A stretch of 64,000 bases of DNA from Montifringilla adamsi. Its lineage: Eukaryota > Chordata > Aves > Passeriformes > Passeridae. Positions 34,601-53,311 of this stretch are shown one piece after another (position 1 is the stretch's first letter; every line of letters begins with the position of its first letter). Location: positions 3,618,020-3,682,019 of the forward strand of contig JAGGNK010007559.1 of NCBI GenBank assembly GCA_017590115.1. Direction: 5' to 3'. A model generated the notes under the pieces. That model was given only the letters and a program-made list of their open reading frames with translations, did no database searches and had not been told where the DNA came from. A program made the translations under genes and the position numbers.

Positions 34601-37600
34601 ATTTTGGATGTGAAGATCTTCCACAAGGACTTTTTAGTGTTTTGAACCACAAAAGAAAAAAATACAAACCACAATACAAATTAAAAACAGCCTAGCTGAA
34701 GCCAAATTCTAGCTAAGCAGAAATACCCCAGATAATGGAAGTTTGCCAACTCTGAGACACCAAAATACTGCTTTTCTGAAAAGAATTTATTTTAAAACAT
34801 GACTAAAGCGTTTCCATCCACGACTAAAGCTCTCCTCCACACTACCCTAGTTCCCTACACCCCTGAATCAAAATCAGGTGGATGAACTGTCAGAACAATC
34901 AATACTCACCATCTTCCCTTTCATTTACAGTCCCCTTTTCACTTTCTGAGAACTGTCTGGGCAATGCTGCAAGAGCCTCTGTGCTTTCAGATTCTTCTAC
35001 CTCCGTGTCTTTTTCTGCTAGACAAAGTACAGACATCTGAAATTCTAGAAGTGGATGCTTGAAAAAATTAAATGAAGGTCTATAAAGCATCTTGCTATGA
35101 ACTGTTGAGATGGACAATTTTAATGTTTCACATTGCTTGGTGTCAGCAATCCATACTAAGCTCACAATAGGTCTGCTAAATTCTTATTTGTAACTCCAGT
35201 CAATGAAATATTCATAATTCACAATATTTCTTTATGCCTCTACTTGAGGAGATGAATCATCAATAAGAATAGGAAGAATTGGAATATTCTTATAAAAAAA
35301 ATATGAAGTAAGAATGATCTCCATTTAAGTCATCTGCACACTACTCCTTTCAGAGCCATCCATGAAGTTTTGAAGGGGCACACACTCCTGAGAAGTATTC
35401 TTTAAGAATGAACTTAATAATTTTTTTACAGTCTTAAATAATACATGTTACACTGCAACAAATGAAACAAAGTCTTCAGAATTCTCCTATTCTATTGAAC
35501 AAGATAAACTACCTTCATAGAACTGAATTGGAACTCAAACAATAAACCTTTATCCAAATAAGGTAGTGCAAGAGTCATGAAAAATAATGCCTGGAATATT
35601 TCCTTCCAGAAATTTTAACTTCAGCAAGATGAATTTGCTTATTGTGGGTTGTCTGGGGGTTTTTAAACAAGGATTTAAAACAGTATTTATCTGAAAGAAA
35701 TAACTTTGTAAAAGGAAACAAAAAAAAAGCCTAGGAGTCTAACTAGAGAAGAGTCTTAAAATTTTTTCTCACCCAAACTCACCTTCTCCTCTCTTGGAAA
35801 ATGAATAAGCAGTATCTCCAAGTTTAATTAATTCACTGGTAGATCCTGAGCCATCTGTATCACAAGTTTGAATAAAATATTCTGACTGGGACCTAGGGGG
35901 GAACATAAAGCCATCAAATATTTCCTCTCTCAGCCTCTGCCCATTCAGTCCACGAGATGGAGCTGCCGAGGAGCCGTGCAGGACACGGCCCTGCTGCCAC
36001 AGAGCAACCAGAGCAGGAGTCACAGCCACAAAGTGAGCTGAACACCAGAGCAGGAGTCACAGCCACAAAGTGAGCTGAACACCAGAGCAGGAGTCACAGC
36101 CACAAAGTGAGCTGAACACCAGAGCAGGAGTCACAGCCACAAAGTGAGCTGAACACCAGAGCAGGAGTCACAGCCACAAACTGAACTCAGCTGAACGGAT
36201 CAATCTTTAAAACTGATCAAAGTTTTCAAGTTGTTTCATTCCACATAAAAAGTAAACTTAAGGGAAACAAAATCAGCAACTCTTCAAGGGCAGAAGAAGT
36301 CCCAGATGTAATTTTAGCCCAACCAGAAGAGTCACCTCACATTCCTTTTGGCATATGTAATCAGTAGGTGTCTATACTATAAAAAACCTACTAATTTCTC
36401 TACAGATACACAGTCAATCACTATGTTTAAGCAAATATTCAGAATTGTTCTTACCTTTCAACTGATGAGAGCAGTGTATGTTCTGAAAGTTGATCAGCAG
36501 TGCTTTCCAGCTGCTCTTGAGATGTGATTTGAATTTCATCACCAGACAGCACATTTATCTCAGCTGTTAATAACCAAGAGGTAATTATTTTCAGGAACAC
36601 TACTTCTACCTATAAAATAACAGCTACTACTTCCAATATCATCAAAACAGTTTACATGTAATATGAACATTGTAGCATTTCATCTAAAATGATGACATGT
36701 AATGTTCCCCAAGAGGGGAGGGGGAGGTAGGAGAGGTGGGGCAACTTTTATGGTAAATTTTGAAAAATTATACCACTACCATATATTCCCCTGTTCCAGT
36801 TATTAATAAACCTTTCTTCTTCCTCAAAAGAAACTGTGGACTTACAGCTAGAAAATTTGAGCCAGGAACCCCCAGTGGGTAACAAAACTGGCAGTCTGAG
36901 GGAAGGGAAGAGCAGTACAGGCACATTCCTCTTTGTTGTGTCCATCTGGACCAGGCCAGGAGGAACTCAGGCACCAAGTGCTCTCTCCCCTTATCACAGA
37001 GTGCAACAGCCACTGGTGACAGCTCTTAACAGCTCTGAGATAGGAAGACCAGTTCTGCCTGCAGTAAGATGCCTCTGCAGGGCTGAGCAGCTTCTCTCAT
37101 TTTCCCCAAAATAACCCTGCTATGGACCTACTCCCAAGACCCTCTTCCCAGGAAAGACTGTTTCCCCCCTTCTCTCCTAGTAAGTAAAAGGGACATTTGC
37201 TCATTCTCCTAATTAAAGCCAACATTTCCCTCCTTGAATCCTAATTCTGAATCATCTACTTATAGGTTGAAAAGCAACTAACAAGGATGAGTTGTCTGGA
37301 GTAGGTTTCTGCCACAAGAATGAAGCAGAAAGATTATGTAAGTTTGGGGAAAATTTATCTATTTTATTATTGTTTATGAAAAGAAGGAATGCAAATATTC
37401 AGCTTCACCCCTGAAATTTTCCTCCCCTGGGGTCAGTTTTGTCTTTCTCTGTCAAGGTTATAAGTAACAAAAAATCCCAAATAAATCTTTGCTACGTTGG
37501 AAACACTTTGGGTTTACATCTCACCTCCAGTCTGAGAAGAGGTTTCACTGACTTCTCTAAGATACTCCAGCAAACCATCAAATATTTCAAGGAGGTTTTT

Positions 37601-40600
37601 GATAGATTCCTTGTCTCCTTTCACAATGTTCTCACCTTAAGAGAGGGTAATGACACATATTAATAATTAGCACTTCATAGAAGAAAAATTCTCAAAAGCA
37701 GGCATTTTCTGTAGAAGAGTGCTTGGAAATTCTTGTAAAGGTGTCAGCTCAGAAGACACCTTATTTATGACTATGTAGGTAAGCTTAAAATATATTTCAA
37801 GTGTTCTAAATTTGCATCTTTTCAGTTCCAAAAGTTTATTGATGCAGTAACTGCTGACACACAAAATAAATATTCTGGGATATTTTCAGGGACAATTGGT
37901 ATTTAATATTTTTCTTATACATAAAACTATAGCATGAAGCAGTCTATGGAGTGGCAGCAGGATTGCAAACACCAGCCACTGAGTACAGGCACCAAGTCAG
38001 ATACTTCTTGCCAAGCAGTTTTCATTCTTTGCAGATTATGCTGTGTGAGACCATACACAGGAATACTCAGGGAAAGCCATTATCTGTTTACAGATAACAC
38101 AACACAGCTCAACTCTTTATTCACCAACTTTTAAAAATCTAATAAGAAGTTTGAAACTCCAGGGTCAGTGTCCAAGTGTACATTATGATGCACAGTGTCC
38201 AAGCCTGAGCCAGTAGCAGATTTCAGATAACACTTTGGTAGCCAGATGAAGCACGGCTGGATGTCAGCTTTAACATTTCTTACTCCTATTTATTCTCTGC
38301 TTGCTGTTTCAATTTCTAACCTGATGTCCAAGGCAATGGGTCAGTGTTCTGGTGACAGCCACTACCATAAGAAGAGATTCCACGCAAGCATGAAAGCAAG
38401 CTGTGTAACACCTGGTTCTTAAAATGTCTAAATTAAACCACACAGATATTCAGCTGAGTTTGTCTCATTAAACCAAGTACTCACCCGTGATGTGAGACAA
38501 GCTGACCTGCAAATAATCCAGTGCCAGGGAATCTATTACTGCTTGTACATTATGTGCATCATCCTCTTGGCTTCTGGGAGTAGCAATGAAATCTATTTAA
38601 AAGAAATAGTAGATTTTAGACTATTTAAATGGACAGCTTGTTGCAAGTACCTTAACAATGAAACTACTTTAACTTCTGCTTACAAGCCAGTATTTTTTCA
38701 GTACCTTGTGTCCTTGATGAAAAGCCTAAGTATCATATATAGTCCTACAAAACCTTTTATAAATACTGAGCACAAACTTAGAACACCCCTTGGAAGATGT
38801 GAGGGTTTTAACAGGATTAAATTCAAGAACAGAGATTACTAAAGCATTTCTTCTCCTTCACTCCCAGCACACACACCTAGTTCAGATCATCAGACTGGAA
38901 CTGCAGTTTGTGTTAGGGCTTCTTCTCTCCCTGTCACACAATAATTGCACTACAATGTATTCTACTTCATTGGGAACAACATTATTTTTAGTTCTGTGCT
39001 TACATTTAACAAGACTTCTACCTTCAACAGTTACCAGTTACCTCAGTGCTCTTAAAATCTTCTGCAATCAGTAGTCTGACACTTCCTACACATAACAGTT
39101 TACAGACAAAGCAAATGCCTAACTGTATAGCCTTTGCTTAGCTGCACTGAAGTCCAGAGCTGGGTTAAAGCAGGGTTAAATCACAGCCCAGCTCTTAGCA
39201 GACTCTAAGTATCAAGCATTTTATGAGAGCAGACTTCAGTGTTAACGGTGCTGTAAGATAAAATGAGGTAGTTCACACCCTTCAAAAGTATTATGCCCAC
39301 AGACAGCTTTCAAGGCCTAATTTACAGTAGTTTTGTTGTGGCTATCCTCACAGCTGCCATTCAGAGCAGTGCAAAGTTAAAATAAAATTTGCCCATATCT
39401 CTTAAATCTTCTTAAAGAATGTCAGTCTTATATTTCTGTCTTTGGAAGGATGCAAACACTTTAAATCCCTACATCTGTAGGAAGTTCTACAAGTTTCAAT
39501 TTTATTTAACTACAAAATACACAGAGACAAAAATAAAAAGCAGATTTAGCAGTTATCATTCCTACCTGGTACTTTTTCTCCTAAGATTGACTCATAAAGA
39601 CGAACAAACATGTCAGCACCACATTCTGAGAGGTGCTTTATGTGCTGGTTTATGTGACAGGTCCTTAAAAGATCATTGGCAACATCAACCCAGTCTGTTC
39701 AGAAGAAAAACATATTAATGTCAGAACTGAAAGATACAGAACTAAAGATGTGGTTATTTACAGTGAAAGGTAACCCCTCTAAGTGTCTTTGATTCCACCA
39801 GAGGTGGTCAAACACAGGAGGCTGACTCATTCATCCAAAATATTAAATATTGTTCAAGTGCAATCATAGCCCAGCTGGACTTGGGAGGTGAAAAGCACTG
39901 AAGTACCATAGGCTGGGCAGGTTAATTTTTTTTTCCATGTAATGAAAAAAAAATTTTAATCTGGTGTCATAGCCAGAAACTCCAAACCTTCAAGACCTTA
40001 ACAAGCCAAGCTTTGATACATCATTTATCAATGATCAGAAATGACAGGTTCTTTTTTGGAAAACATGAGCTTCTCTAACAAACCCTGGTTCTCTAGTAGT
40101 CTTCGGCAATGTCATCAGTGCTAATGTAAAGACTCCTCATGAAAAGTAAATTCTACTTTAATTAATTATTTGAGGATTGCTAGAATACAGAGGTGGCCCC
40201 ACCAAGTTCTCTGTTGAGTGCAGTAAGATGTGCATTAACATTGTGATTTTCCCAAAACTTTGAGTCCTGAGACCAAAGTGCTTTGAAGGACACATATTTA
40301 AACAAGCATTAAGAACTTTAACTTATTGGAGAAGGCATGAGTCACCTTTGGGAGGAAAATGTATAGAATTACTACAACAGAAACGAATTTGTAGAGTTTT
40401 CAGCCTCCTGTACACAGGAGTGTTACTTTTCCATCCCTCTACTCCTACTTCAGCTCCAGACATCACTTGATTTTAAGTTTCAGATGCACAAAAGGTTAAA
40501 GCAGCATCTCCTACATTTCAGGCTGATGTCTTGGAACATTTGAATTGCTGTTTATCTGCAGCTTTATTAAGTTAAAAGTGTCGCCAGGAAAGGAACAAAG

Positions 40601-40920
40601 ACAAAAGAGGGGGAGGTTAACGCAAAGAACTTAAAAAGCCGTAACACAAGTAAACGACAGCTTTATAAATGAATAAACATGAGCTGAATGGATGAGCTTT
40701 ACAAATTAATAAATAATGAGCTGAATAAAATTGTGCCAGCGATGCGAGCAGGGGGGGCTGATTAGGGAGAAGGAAGCTCCCCGGCTCACCCCCCCGGCTC
40801 TGCGGGTGCCAGGCCGGCCGCTGCTCCGGGAGCGGGACCCCGTAGGGCCGGGCCGGGCCCAGCGAGCCGCGGCCGGAGCCCCCGGGGCCTGGCCCTACCT
40901 GTGCCCTCAGCGCTGCCCAT
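25653..40920 (-). CDS. CEP95: CEP95 (CCDC45), centrosomal coiled-coil protein, complete
   Basis: Centrosome/spindle-pole protein. Twenty-two coding exons, from ATG at 40920: 40899-40920, 39566-39694, 38485-38592, 37525-37635, 36455-36563, 35783-35892, 34910-35014, 34233-34432, 33753-33822, 33054-33142, 31820-31938, 31369-31504, 31071-31185, 30514-30677, 30148-30240, 29607-29757, 28332-28492, 27832-27906, 27211-27363, 26063-26209, 25902-25973, 25653-25829 (TGA). All phases match, giving 871 residues (human about 820). The start MGSAEG and the early blocks [20 protein letters not shown] and [20 protein letters not shown] match the vertebrate CEP95 CH-like N-terminus. The middle is acidic and Ser-rich; the final six exons form a long Lys/Arg/Glu/Gln coiled coil ([36 protein letters not shown]). 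The intron after 31820 begins with GC. The exon 35783-35892 acceptor is the least certain boundary. Confidence 0.93.
30928..30984. repeat. 18-bp direct repeat bracketing a 21-nt A-rich insert
   Basis: AGAAATGAACTAGCAATA occurs exactly at 30928-30945 and 30967-30984. Between them are GAAATAGG, 12 A bases and a C. It lies in a CEP95 intron. The pattern resembles a target-site duplication around a severely truncated poly(A) retroposition product, but local slippage is an alternative. Confidence 0.7.
36009..36193. repeat. 37-bp minisatellite, five copies
   Basis: Five tandem 37-bp units beginning CAGAGCAGGAGTCACAGCC, at 36009, 36046, 36083, 36120 and 36157. The first four are essentially identical and the last diverges at its end (ACTGAACTC). 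The array sits in a CEP95 intron about 117 bp upstream (in gene direction) of the acceptor of exon 35783-35892. Confidence 0.95.
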
Positions 40921-41440
40921 GGCGGCACCAACGAGCCGGGCCCGCGCCCGCCCCCGCCATTTAAACCGCGGCCTGCGCGCTCATTGGGCAGGCGCTGCAG
41001 GAAGGGGCGGGGCCGCGCGCTGGAGTGTCCGGTGCTCTCGGTCATGGCCGTTGTTACGAGAGCGGGGCGGGGCCGGGTTGATCTCTCTGTAACGGGATTG
41101 GGAACAGGCCTGCGTTAGGACTGGGAGCGGGAACGGGGAGCAGAGAAAGAGCCCGAGCCCCAAAGCCGGGCCCCAGCGTCGGTCACGTGCCATTCCCCGC
41201 CGGTCACGTGACGAGCGCCCCCGGTGCGGCCCCGTTCCCCGCCCGGGCGCTCCGGTTCCGCCCGGCCGGTGCCGCCACCGCCGCAGGGCCCCGCGGGCCG
41301 AGGGCNGGGGGGGGTTTGTCCGTAAGGTTCCGCCTTCGTCACCTGAACGGGAGGCGGGTGTTGGCGCTTCCTCGGTAAAATAGGTGGGGAAAGAGCCGGC
41401 CTGGGGCGGGGGAAGGTTCTAGCACTTGACCTTGCAGGCT
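40740..41440 (-). promoter_or_regulatory. CEP95: CpG-island promoter of CEP95
   Basis: GC- and CpG-rich block spanning the CEP95 start codon and about 500 bp upstream. Seen: an inverted CCAAT box (ATTGG, 40983-40987) about 65 bp upstream of the ATG in gene direction, GGGGCGGGG Sp1-type boxes near 41008 and 41064, and two GTCACGTG E-boxes at 41182-41189 and 41203-41210. No TATA box was found. The island contains the single n at 41306. Divergent plus-strand transcription is possible but not supported by any exon seen. Confidence 0.75.
41182..41212. promoter_or_regulatory. Paired GTCACGTG E-boxes (USF/MiT-TFE type)
   Basis: GTCACGTG at 41182-41189 and GTCACGTGAC (perfect palindrome) at 41203-41212. 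The two motifs start 21 bp apart, about two helical turns, 260-290 bp upstream of the CEP95 start codon. GTCACGTGAC is the classic USF/TFEB-class bHLH-Zip site; binding is inferred. Confidence 0.6.
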
Positions 41441-43850
41441 GACCCGGGACGTTTGCTGGCCGGTATGTCCCTTACCGGGGGTTGCTGTTAATTGCCACGA
41501 TACAGGTTTGACAGGGTAATCCGAAGGCATTTCTGCATGAAAGGAGAGCTAAAACCTTTATTAAAAATAAGATCTATAAAGGAAAGTTACTGTATTAGCT
41601 GCTAGCATGCAGTTTATTGGACAGGTTGGATGGTGAAAGTCTGTTATTTCCGTTCTGAGCAACAGCATTCCATGCTCCTTAGGAATTCTGGGTTTTCCAT
41701 GTTGAAAGCAAAAATGGTGTCCTTTATCACTGAACTCCTTGAGCACGACAAAAGCAGCTGAGGTCCCAGTTGTGACCATAAGAGCAGTAACTGGCAGCAA
41801 TTAAACCTCAGTGCTGTGAGCTGCAGCAGCCCACGGGTGTCGTGCACCTCAGGAACACAAAAGAGCTTTTGTTGTGTGTAAGCAAACACAGATCAGTGCT
41901 ATCGGACTAAACTAAAAACGGATTTTAGTTTGTTACATACACAGCTCTGCAAAGCTGTGTTGATTTGTTTCCATGTGTTGGCTATAATTAAGAGAACACG
42001 GGAAAATCAACGATGTTTAACTTAGGAGGGTGGGACAGAAAAATGAGGAAGTTTTTTTACAAAGGAAATTGAAAGGAGTTCCTTGCAGACTGAACTGCGT
42101 GTAGACAAGGCAGAGACTGTGTTTTTGTTTAGTCCTTTCAATTCATTAAAACCTTAGATTACTAACAGCACAGTAACAGCAGCCACAAAGTTATACACAA
42201 ACAAAATCAAATTAATCTGTGTTAAGATAAATGCAATAGAAGAAGAAAATTTATTTTTACAGCCTTTGCAAAAATCTTTTTCAGACTCGTCAGGAACAGG
42301 AAGCATGTAGGGTCAGAAGGTGGAGAGTGTTAGTAGGGGTGTTTGGGGACAAAAATCTTTCATAAGCCATGTTAAATAAGTAACTGTATACTGAAAAAAA
42401 AATGGGGAGATTCCTCTACTAGAAATTTGCTGGGATAGTATTAACAAAACCAGTCAAGCTAGAGTGCTACTGAAATAAAAAATTAATTACAACAAAAATG
42501 GTTGAGCGAGGTGGAATTCCAAATTGCTGAAGGTGAAACAGCTGTGGCTATTCATAAACAAAATAAGCCTGACTTAGGTTTTACTTTTGAAGACAATATC
42601 ATGTAGAATTCTGGTCTTTGCAAACCTTGCTCTATTCTTAGCAACAATTTTTTTGAAAAGGCTAGAAAATAATACACAATAGATCAAAAACGTCCTTATA
42701 TTTTCATTATGTAATCTGTATGGGGTTGAGATAAATGCTGTGAATTTCTTGACTGTAAAGAAAAAAAAGGGAAGGATAATTGTAAGTGTGAAATTGTTTT
42801 AAAAGGAGGAAAAATTACACTGCAGCTTTGGTTTATTATAAAGGAGGTGACTTAAAAGATATGAATGTCCACAAACAGTGTAAATAAACAAAAAGTTATT
42901 ACACACCATTTCTACTAACTCATTGTTTTATGCCCCTTGTTCTTATCCAGCAATATGTTGAAAATGAAAGTAAATGTGTTTCAGGGTGCATACACTGAAA
43001 CTGTAAAACACATTGTCATGGTATCTTACAAGCTAAGGGCATAAATAGAACCAAAATGTGAAGAAATGGCCATCAAATACAGTTATTTTTGTCCCAGAAA
43101 AGCCTTAAAGCGCAGATTGCTAGAAGGTGGGAGGATATAAATGGGAAGTGTTATTATGGTACTTCTCCTTCCTTATGTTGTTTTCATTTCTTCCCTCTCT
43201 GCCTGCAGCAGGTGGCTGCGGGTGTTTGTGCTTAAAACTTCAGCTCTTGTGTGTGTAAAGCCTCAGGTGCCGGCCGTTGGCCTGGCCAGGGCGGTGGGGG
43301 AACAGCGGTGTCCCCTTGGGGTATGGAGTGCTTTTACCCCGTGCCTTCGGAGCAGCTTTGCAGCTGCACCTCAGATGACCTTTGACTCAGGTTACTGGCC
43401 CTGGTGTGGAATCCAGAAAGATAACACTGGTAACTTTACTGGCACGTGTTTATAGATATTTCTGTTTACGTATACATTCGTAAACATTTTAAAAAGGCAA
43501 TGTAACAGCATAAAAGAACTGGCCTGAAGAGGTTTGATGTTATTTTGCGTCCGGCTCTCCAGGATGTGCACATCTGGCTCCTTCCGAGAGCGAAAGTCAC
43601 AGGTGGGCATGGGGCCAATCTACGGTGAAGTAGCAGTTATTAGTTAAAATGTTTATTAGTTAAAAGCCTGGGCTCATCTCGAGCTATTTCAGGAGGATTT
43701 TCACAAACAGATCTGTGAGAACTGGGGGACTGCACTGCGGACATCAGGGTCCGGCTCTGCCCTGCCGAAAGTGCTGAGGAGCTGAGCTGCGTTCTGAACA
43801 CGCCGGGCGGCCGAAAGCCTGCACTTATGGAGGCTGGAAGACAGAATTCT
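41440..43850. other. Intergenic region between the CEP95 and DDX5 promoters
   Basis: About 2.4 kb of mostly AT-rich sequence between two CpG islands of head-to-head genes. No supported exon, RNA gene or clear mobile element. ORFs at 41561-41889 (-) and 43141-43455 (+) lack family resemblance and splice context. Confidence 0.6.
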
Positions 43851-43859
43851 CCATTTCTA

Positions 43860-44258
43860 TTTCCGTCCCCCTCAGGCCGGGATGCCCTCAGCGAGAACGA
43901 GGCTCCCGCCCGCAGCTGCCCCGCGCAGGCGCGAGCAGGGGGTGGGGGGAGCTCCCCGCGGGGGGGGCACTTCCGGCCGCGAGCTCAAAGCCGGTCAGCC
44001 GGGCGAGCCGCGGTCACGCCCACGCGGAAGGGGGCGTGGTCTCGCGCCGGCTCGGGCCGCTTACATAACGGCGGGGGTGGGGCCTGCGCGTGCGTCACGC
44101 GCCAGCTCCCGGCAGCCCCCGCTGCCCCCTATATAACCGGCGTCCGCGCGGCCGGGCGCCCACAGTGAGCGGCCTCCCCCAACAGCGCCGGATCTTGTTC
44201 AGGCCTTCGCCACCCGCTCTAAGTGATCGGAGTCGCCTCGCCCACCGCCACCATCGCC
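43860..44258 (+). promoter_or_regulatory. DDX5: DDX5 promoter and 5' UTR (CpG island with TATA box)
   Basis: Dense CpG island with GGGGCGTGG and GGGGTGGGG Sp1/KLF-type boxes, a CRE-like element TGCGTCACGC at 44091-44100 and a TATA box TATATAA at 44130-44136. Initiation is therefore expected near 44160, giving a 5' UTR of about 100 nt before the ATG at 44259, which has a good context (CGCCATGC). TATA plus CpG is consistent with strong constitutive expression of DDX5; start-site position is inferred. Confidence 0.75.
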
Positions 44259-50673
<6,415 letters not shown>

Positions 50674-50941
50674 CTTAGTGTATTTAAATGTCTCAGTTTT
50701 TCATAATTGCTCTTTATATTGTGTGTTATCAAAACAGGATAGTTATTTAAGAAATGGGAAATGCAGAAATGACTGCAGTGCAGCAGTAATTATGGTGCAC
50801 TTTTTCGCTATTTAAGTTGAATATTTCTCTACATTCCTGAAACAATTTTTAGTTTTTTGTACTAGAAAATGCAGACAGTGTTTTCAAAGTAAATGTACAG
50901 TGATTTGAAATACAGTAACAGAAGGCAGTGCATGGCCTTCC

Positions 50942-50947
50942 AATAAA
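50942..50947 (+). terminator. DDX5: Proximal polyadenylation signal of DDX5 (AATAAA)
   Basis: Canonical hexamer about 270 nt after the stop codon, followed by a T-rich element (TTTTTCTTTC). Confidence 0.65.
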
Positions 50948-52072
50948 GATATTTGAAGACCGATTTTTCTTTCAGATGACAATTTTCTCAACATGTGCAC
51001 AACTTTACATTAATGATATGTCAAATGTTTTTATATTAAATTCTAGAAAGGTTTCTCAACTGTGTCTGATTAAACATTTAAGCTTATACAAATACCAGCC
51101 TTGCCTTGATTGGGCTAGATTGCTTAGCATGGCAGGCTCTGCTTTGATGGGGAAGAAAATTAAAGCTGGCTTCCAAGAAAGTATTGGAAGCAGTGTTCTT
51201 CCTTGTCTCACTAGCATAGGGCCAGTTCTTGGAAAAGATCAAAACTCTGTAGTGGTGTTGCTAACAAGCTGCTACAAGCGTAGGAAGCTTCTGCAGCACC
51301 GTAACCGTCGCCTTCACACGAGCATATGTGCAGACCAGGCTTGAGTGTTGTGTACCCACAGCTGCAGGCGTTGTGAGTTAGCATGCAGGCTTCTGAGCTT
51401 CAGAGAAACGGGAAGATCTTAGTATTAAAACTTCAAATTATACTTACACTGGTATTGAGCAGTGATTTCTTTATGGAGGTGGTGGGAGGGGAAGTGGGCT
51501 GTTGATCCATGACAATGCCTCATGGTTTTGTTTTTTGGTTTTTTTTAAGGGCTTTTAATATGTGCAAATGACTCCCTAATCTTAAAGCACTGCCCATGCT
51601 GAGTGAAAGAACAGCGTAATTCTTGATCCTGGGGTTAAAGTGCTTTATGCTTTCAAGTATGATGTATTTAAATTCCAGTTCGATACTGATTTTCAGTTCC
51701 TTCTTGTTTATCAGTAACAGTGAGTTTTAAGTTTAACAGCACTTAATGTGTTCAAGGTTGAATCTACAAGATTCTTTTTATGTTATTTTGAACCTGAGTT
51801 AACTTTGTTTTGCACTTAGATCTTTTTGCTCAGTCCTTGATTACTTGTCCTTGTTACCCTCTGAGGCTCAGCTTGTGATGTTCTCTAATGCAGCCTAGTC
51901 TGCCTCTTATATTTCCTAATTTTCTGTGAAGTTCTATCACTTGACAGTATTTTGTGATCCTTCACTCTTGCTTTGAGAACTCCAGCTGGAGGCTTGGAAC
52001 TACCCCATTGCATACCCCATTGCAGTCTAAAACTGCAGGTGGCAATGTACTTTATTTTGGTTTGGGTTTTTT

Positions 52073-52097
52073 GGGGGGGGGGGGGGTGGGGGGGGGG
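52073..52097. repeat. Poly-G tract (14 G, T, 10 G)
   Basis: Uninterrupted G14 then T then G10 on the plus strand, directly after a T-rich segment. It could form intramolecular G-quadruplexes or be an assembly length artefact. Confidence 0.9.
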
Positions 52098-52589
52098 TTT
52101 TTCTCTCATTTATTTGTTTTGGAACACTGCTTGGTGTCACCAGGGGTGAAAAAAACAAGGAAGTAGATTATTTATTACTGAAGTATGACTTAACTCCTAA
52201 GTTTCCATGTTAGTGGCCTGAAACAAAATGCATTGAAAAGCTGGTTTTGTAAAGTTGTGGGTTTTTAGTATTAAAAAAAAAGGTTCATTTATAGCTTGTG
52301 CATTAAAATTGAGATATGAGAGTCTTTAATAGTGGTGTAAAATCTAAAACTGCAGAAAGATATTTCCTCCCTGTATTTTATAACTCTTTCCAAACGACCC
52401 TTTACATGGGGCAGTGTTTCCTGAGGGGGAAAATACGACATTTGTACATAAAATAATGGAAAGAAACGAGCTCTAAGCAGCTTTGACATTACTGCCAGTG
52501 CTACTCTGGCAGAATTGAGCTCATGGCAAATATGCCTTCGAACTTAACTTGCCTGCAGTTCTTGTTGAGGCGGGAGTAGCAGCTCCTGC

Positions 52590-53060
52590 CGCTGACCCAG
52601 TGCCCTACTAAAGCGCTGTCAGCCCGGGGGAGGGGGCTGCGCCGCCCGCTCCGGCGCGGGGATTATCCCAGCCGAGCCCTGCTCCTGCCGCGGTCGCGGA
52701 ATGGCTCCTGCTCGGCCCCGCCTCCGCGCTCCACCGCCAGCTCGGGCTGCAGCGGCTGTGGAAATTTCCACTGCGCTGCCTGCGCCGAGCCGAGCGGCCG
52801 CGGGGAGCCGGGGCCTCGCCCGCGCCCTTGGCAGCGGCGCCGCCTCCGCCCGAGCTCTGCCTGCTGCCTCCATGTGCTTCGGACGTGCTGCTGTCCCCGC
52901 GGTGGGCTCCAGAGGGGCTTTTCCCAGGAATGTCCCCGTGCAGCTGCAGCGTGTTCCGGTGCCAGCAAGGGCAGGGTCTGTCCCACTGTCCCTCTCCCAG
53001 TGCCCGGTGCTGCCGAGCTCTGGACGTGCCTGTCCCATAGGGGCAGGCCAGGCGTGACCC
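52590..53060. promoter_or_regulatory. Orphan CpG island between DDX5 and POLG2
   Basis: A GC- and CpG-dense block 500-1000 bp upstream of the POLG2 start codon, separated from the POLG2 promoter by about 380 bp of AT-richer DNA. It contains GGGGATTATCCC (52658-52669) and the perfect 14-bp palindrome GTGGAAATTTCCAC (52758-52771), both resembling Rel/NF-kB sites. Long ORFs exist on both strands but look like composition artefacts. It could be an alternative POLG2 promoter or an unannotated transcript start. Confidence 0.5.
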
Positions 53061-53311
53061 CGGCACGTGTGGCCTTATTGCCGATGTTGGGAGCTCTCGA
53101 GACGAGTTTGGTTTATAAGTGAAATTCTTTATTCTGTGCGGGGCTCAAGGTTGAGCACACCAAGGGGTAAAAAGTTAAATCTTTTTTACAAAAAAATGTA
53201 CATGAACCCACCTATCTAATGCACATTCTCCGCCTACCCAGAGTGTTTATTTGTGTGATGTGATCTTACCCAATACTTGAAACGAGTTCTTTATTAAGCA
53301 ATTTCCATTGT

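Larger units (their letters stand above)
50674..52310 (+). other. DDX5: DDX5 3' UTR (proximal and possible extended form)
   Basis: AU-rich sequence after the stop codon. The first AATAAA is at 50942-50947, giving a proximal UTR of about 290 nt. Sequence of similar composition continues to an ATTAAA at 52302, so an extended isoform is possible. Within it, 52073-52097 is a G tract interrupted by one T. No coding signal seen. Confidence 0.55.

Noticed and set aside
43141..43455. 104-codon plus-strand ORF upstream of DDX5
   Set aside because: No recognisable motif, no promoter or splice context; a short hydrophobic start is not enough.
52608..53066. ORFs of 107-152 codons on both strands in the orphan CpG island
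   Set aside because: Ala/Gly/Arg/Pro-rich products of base composition, no family resemblance, several frames open at once.
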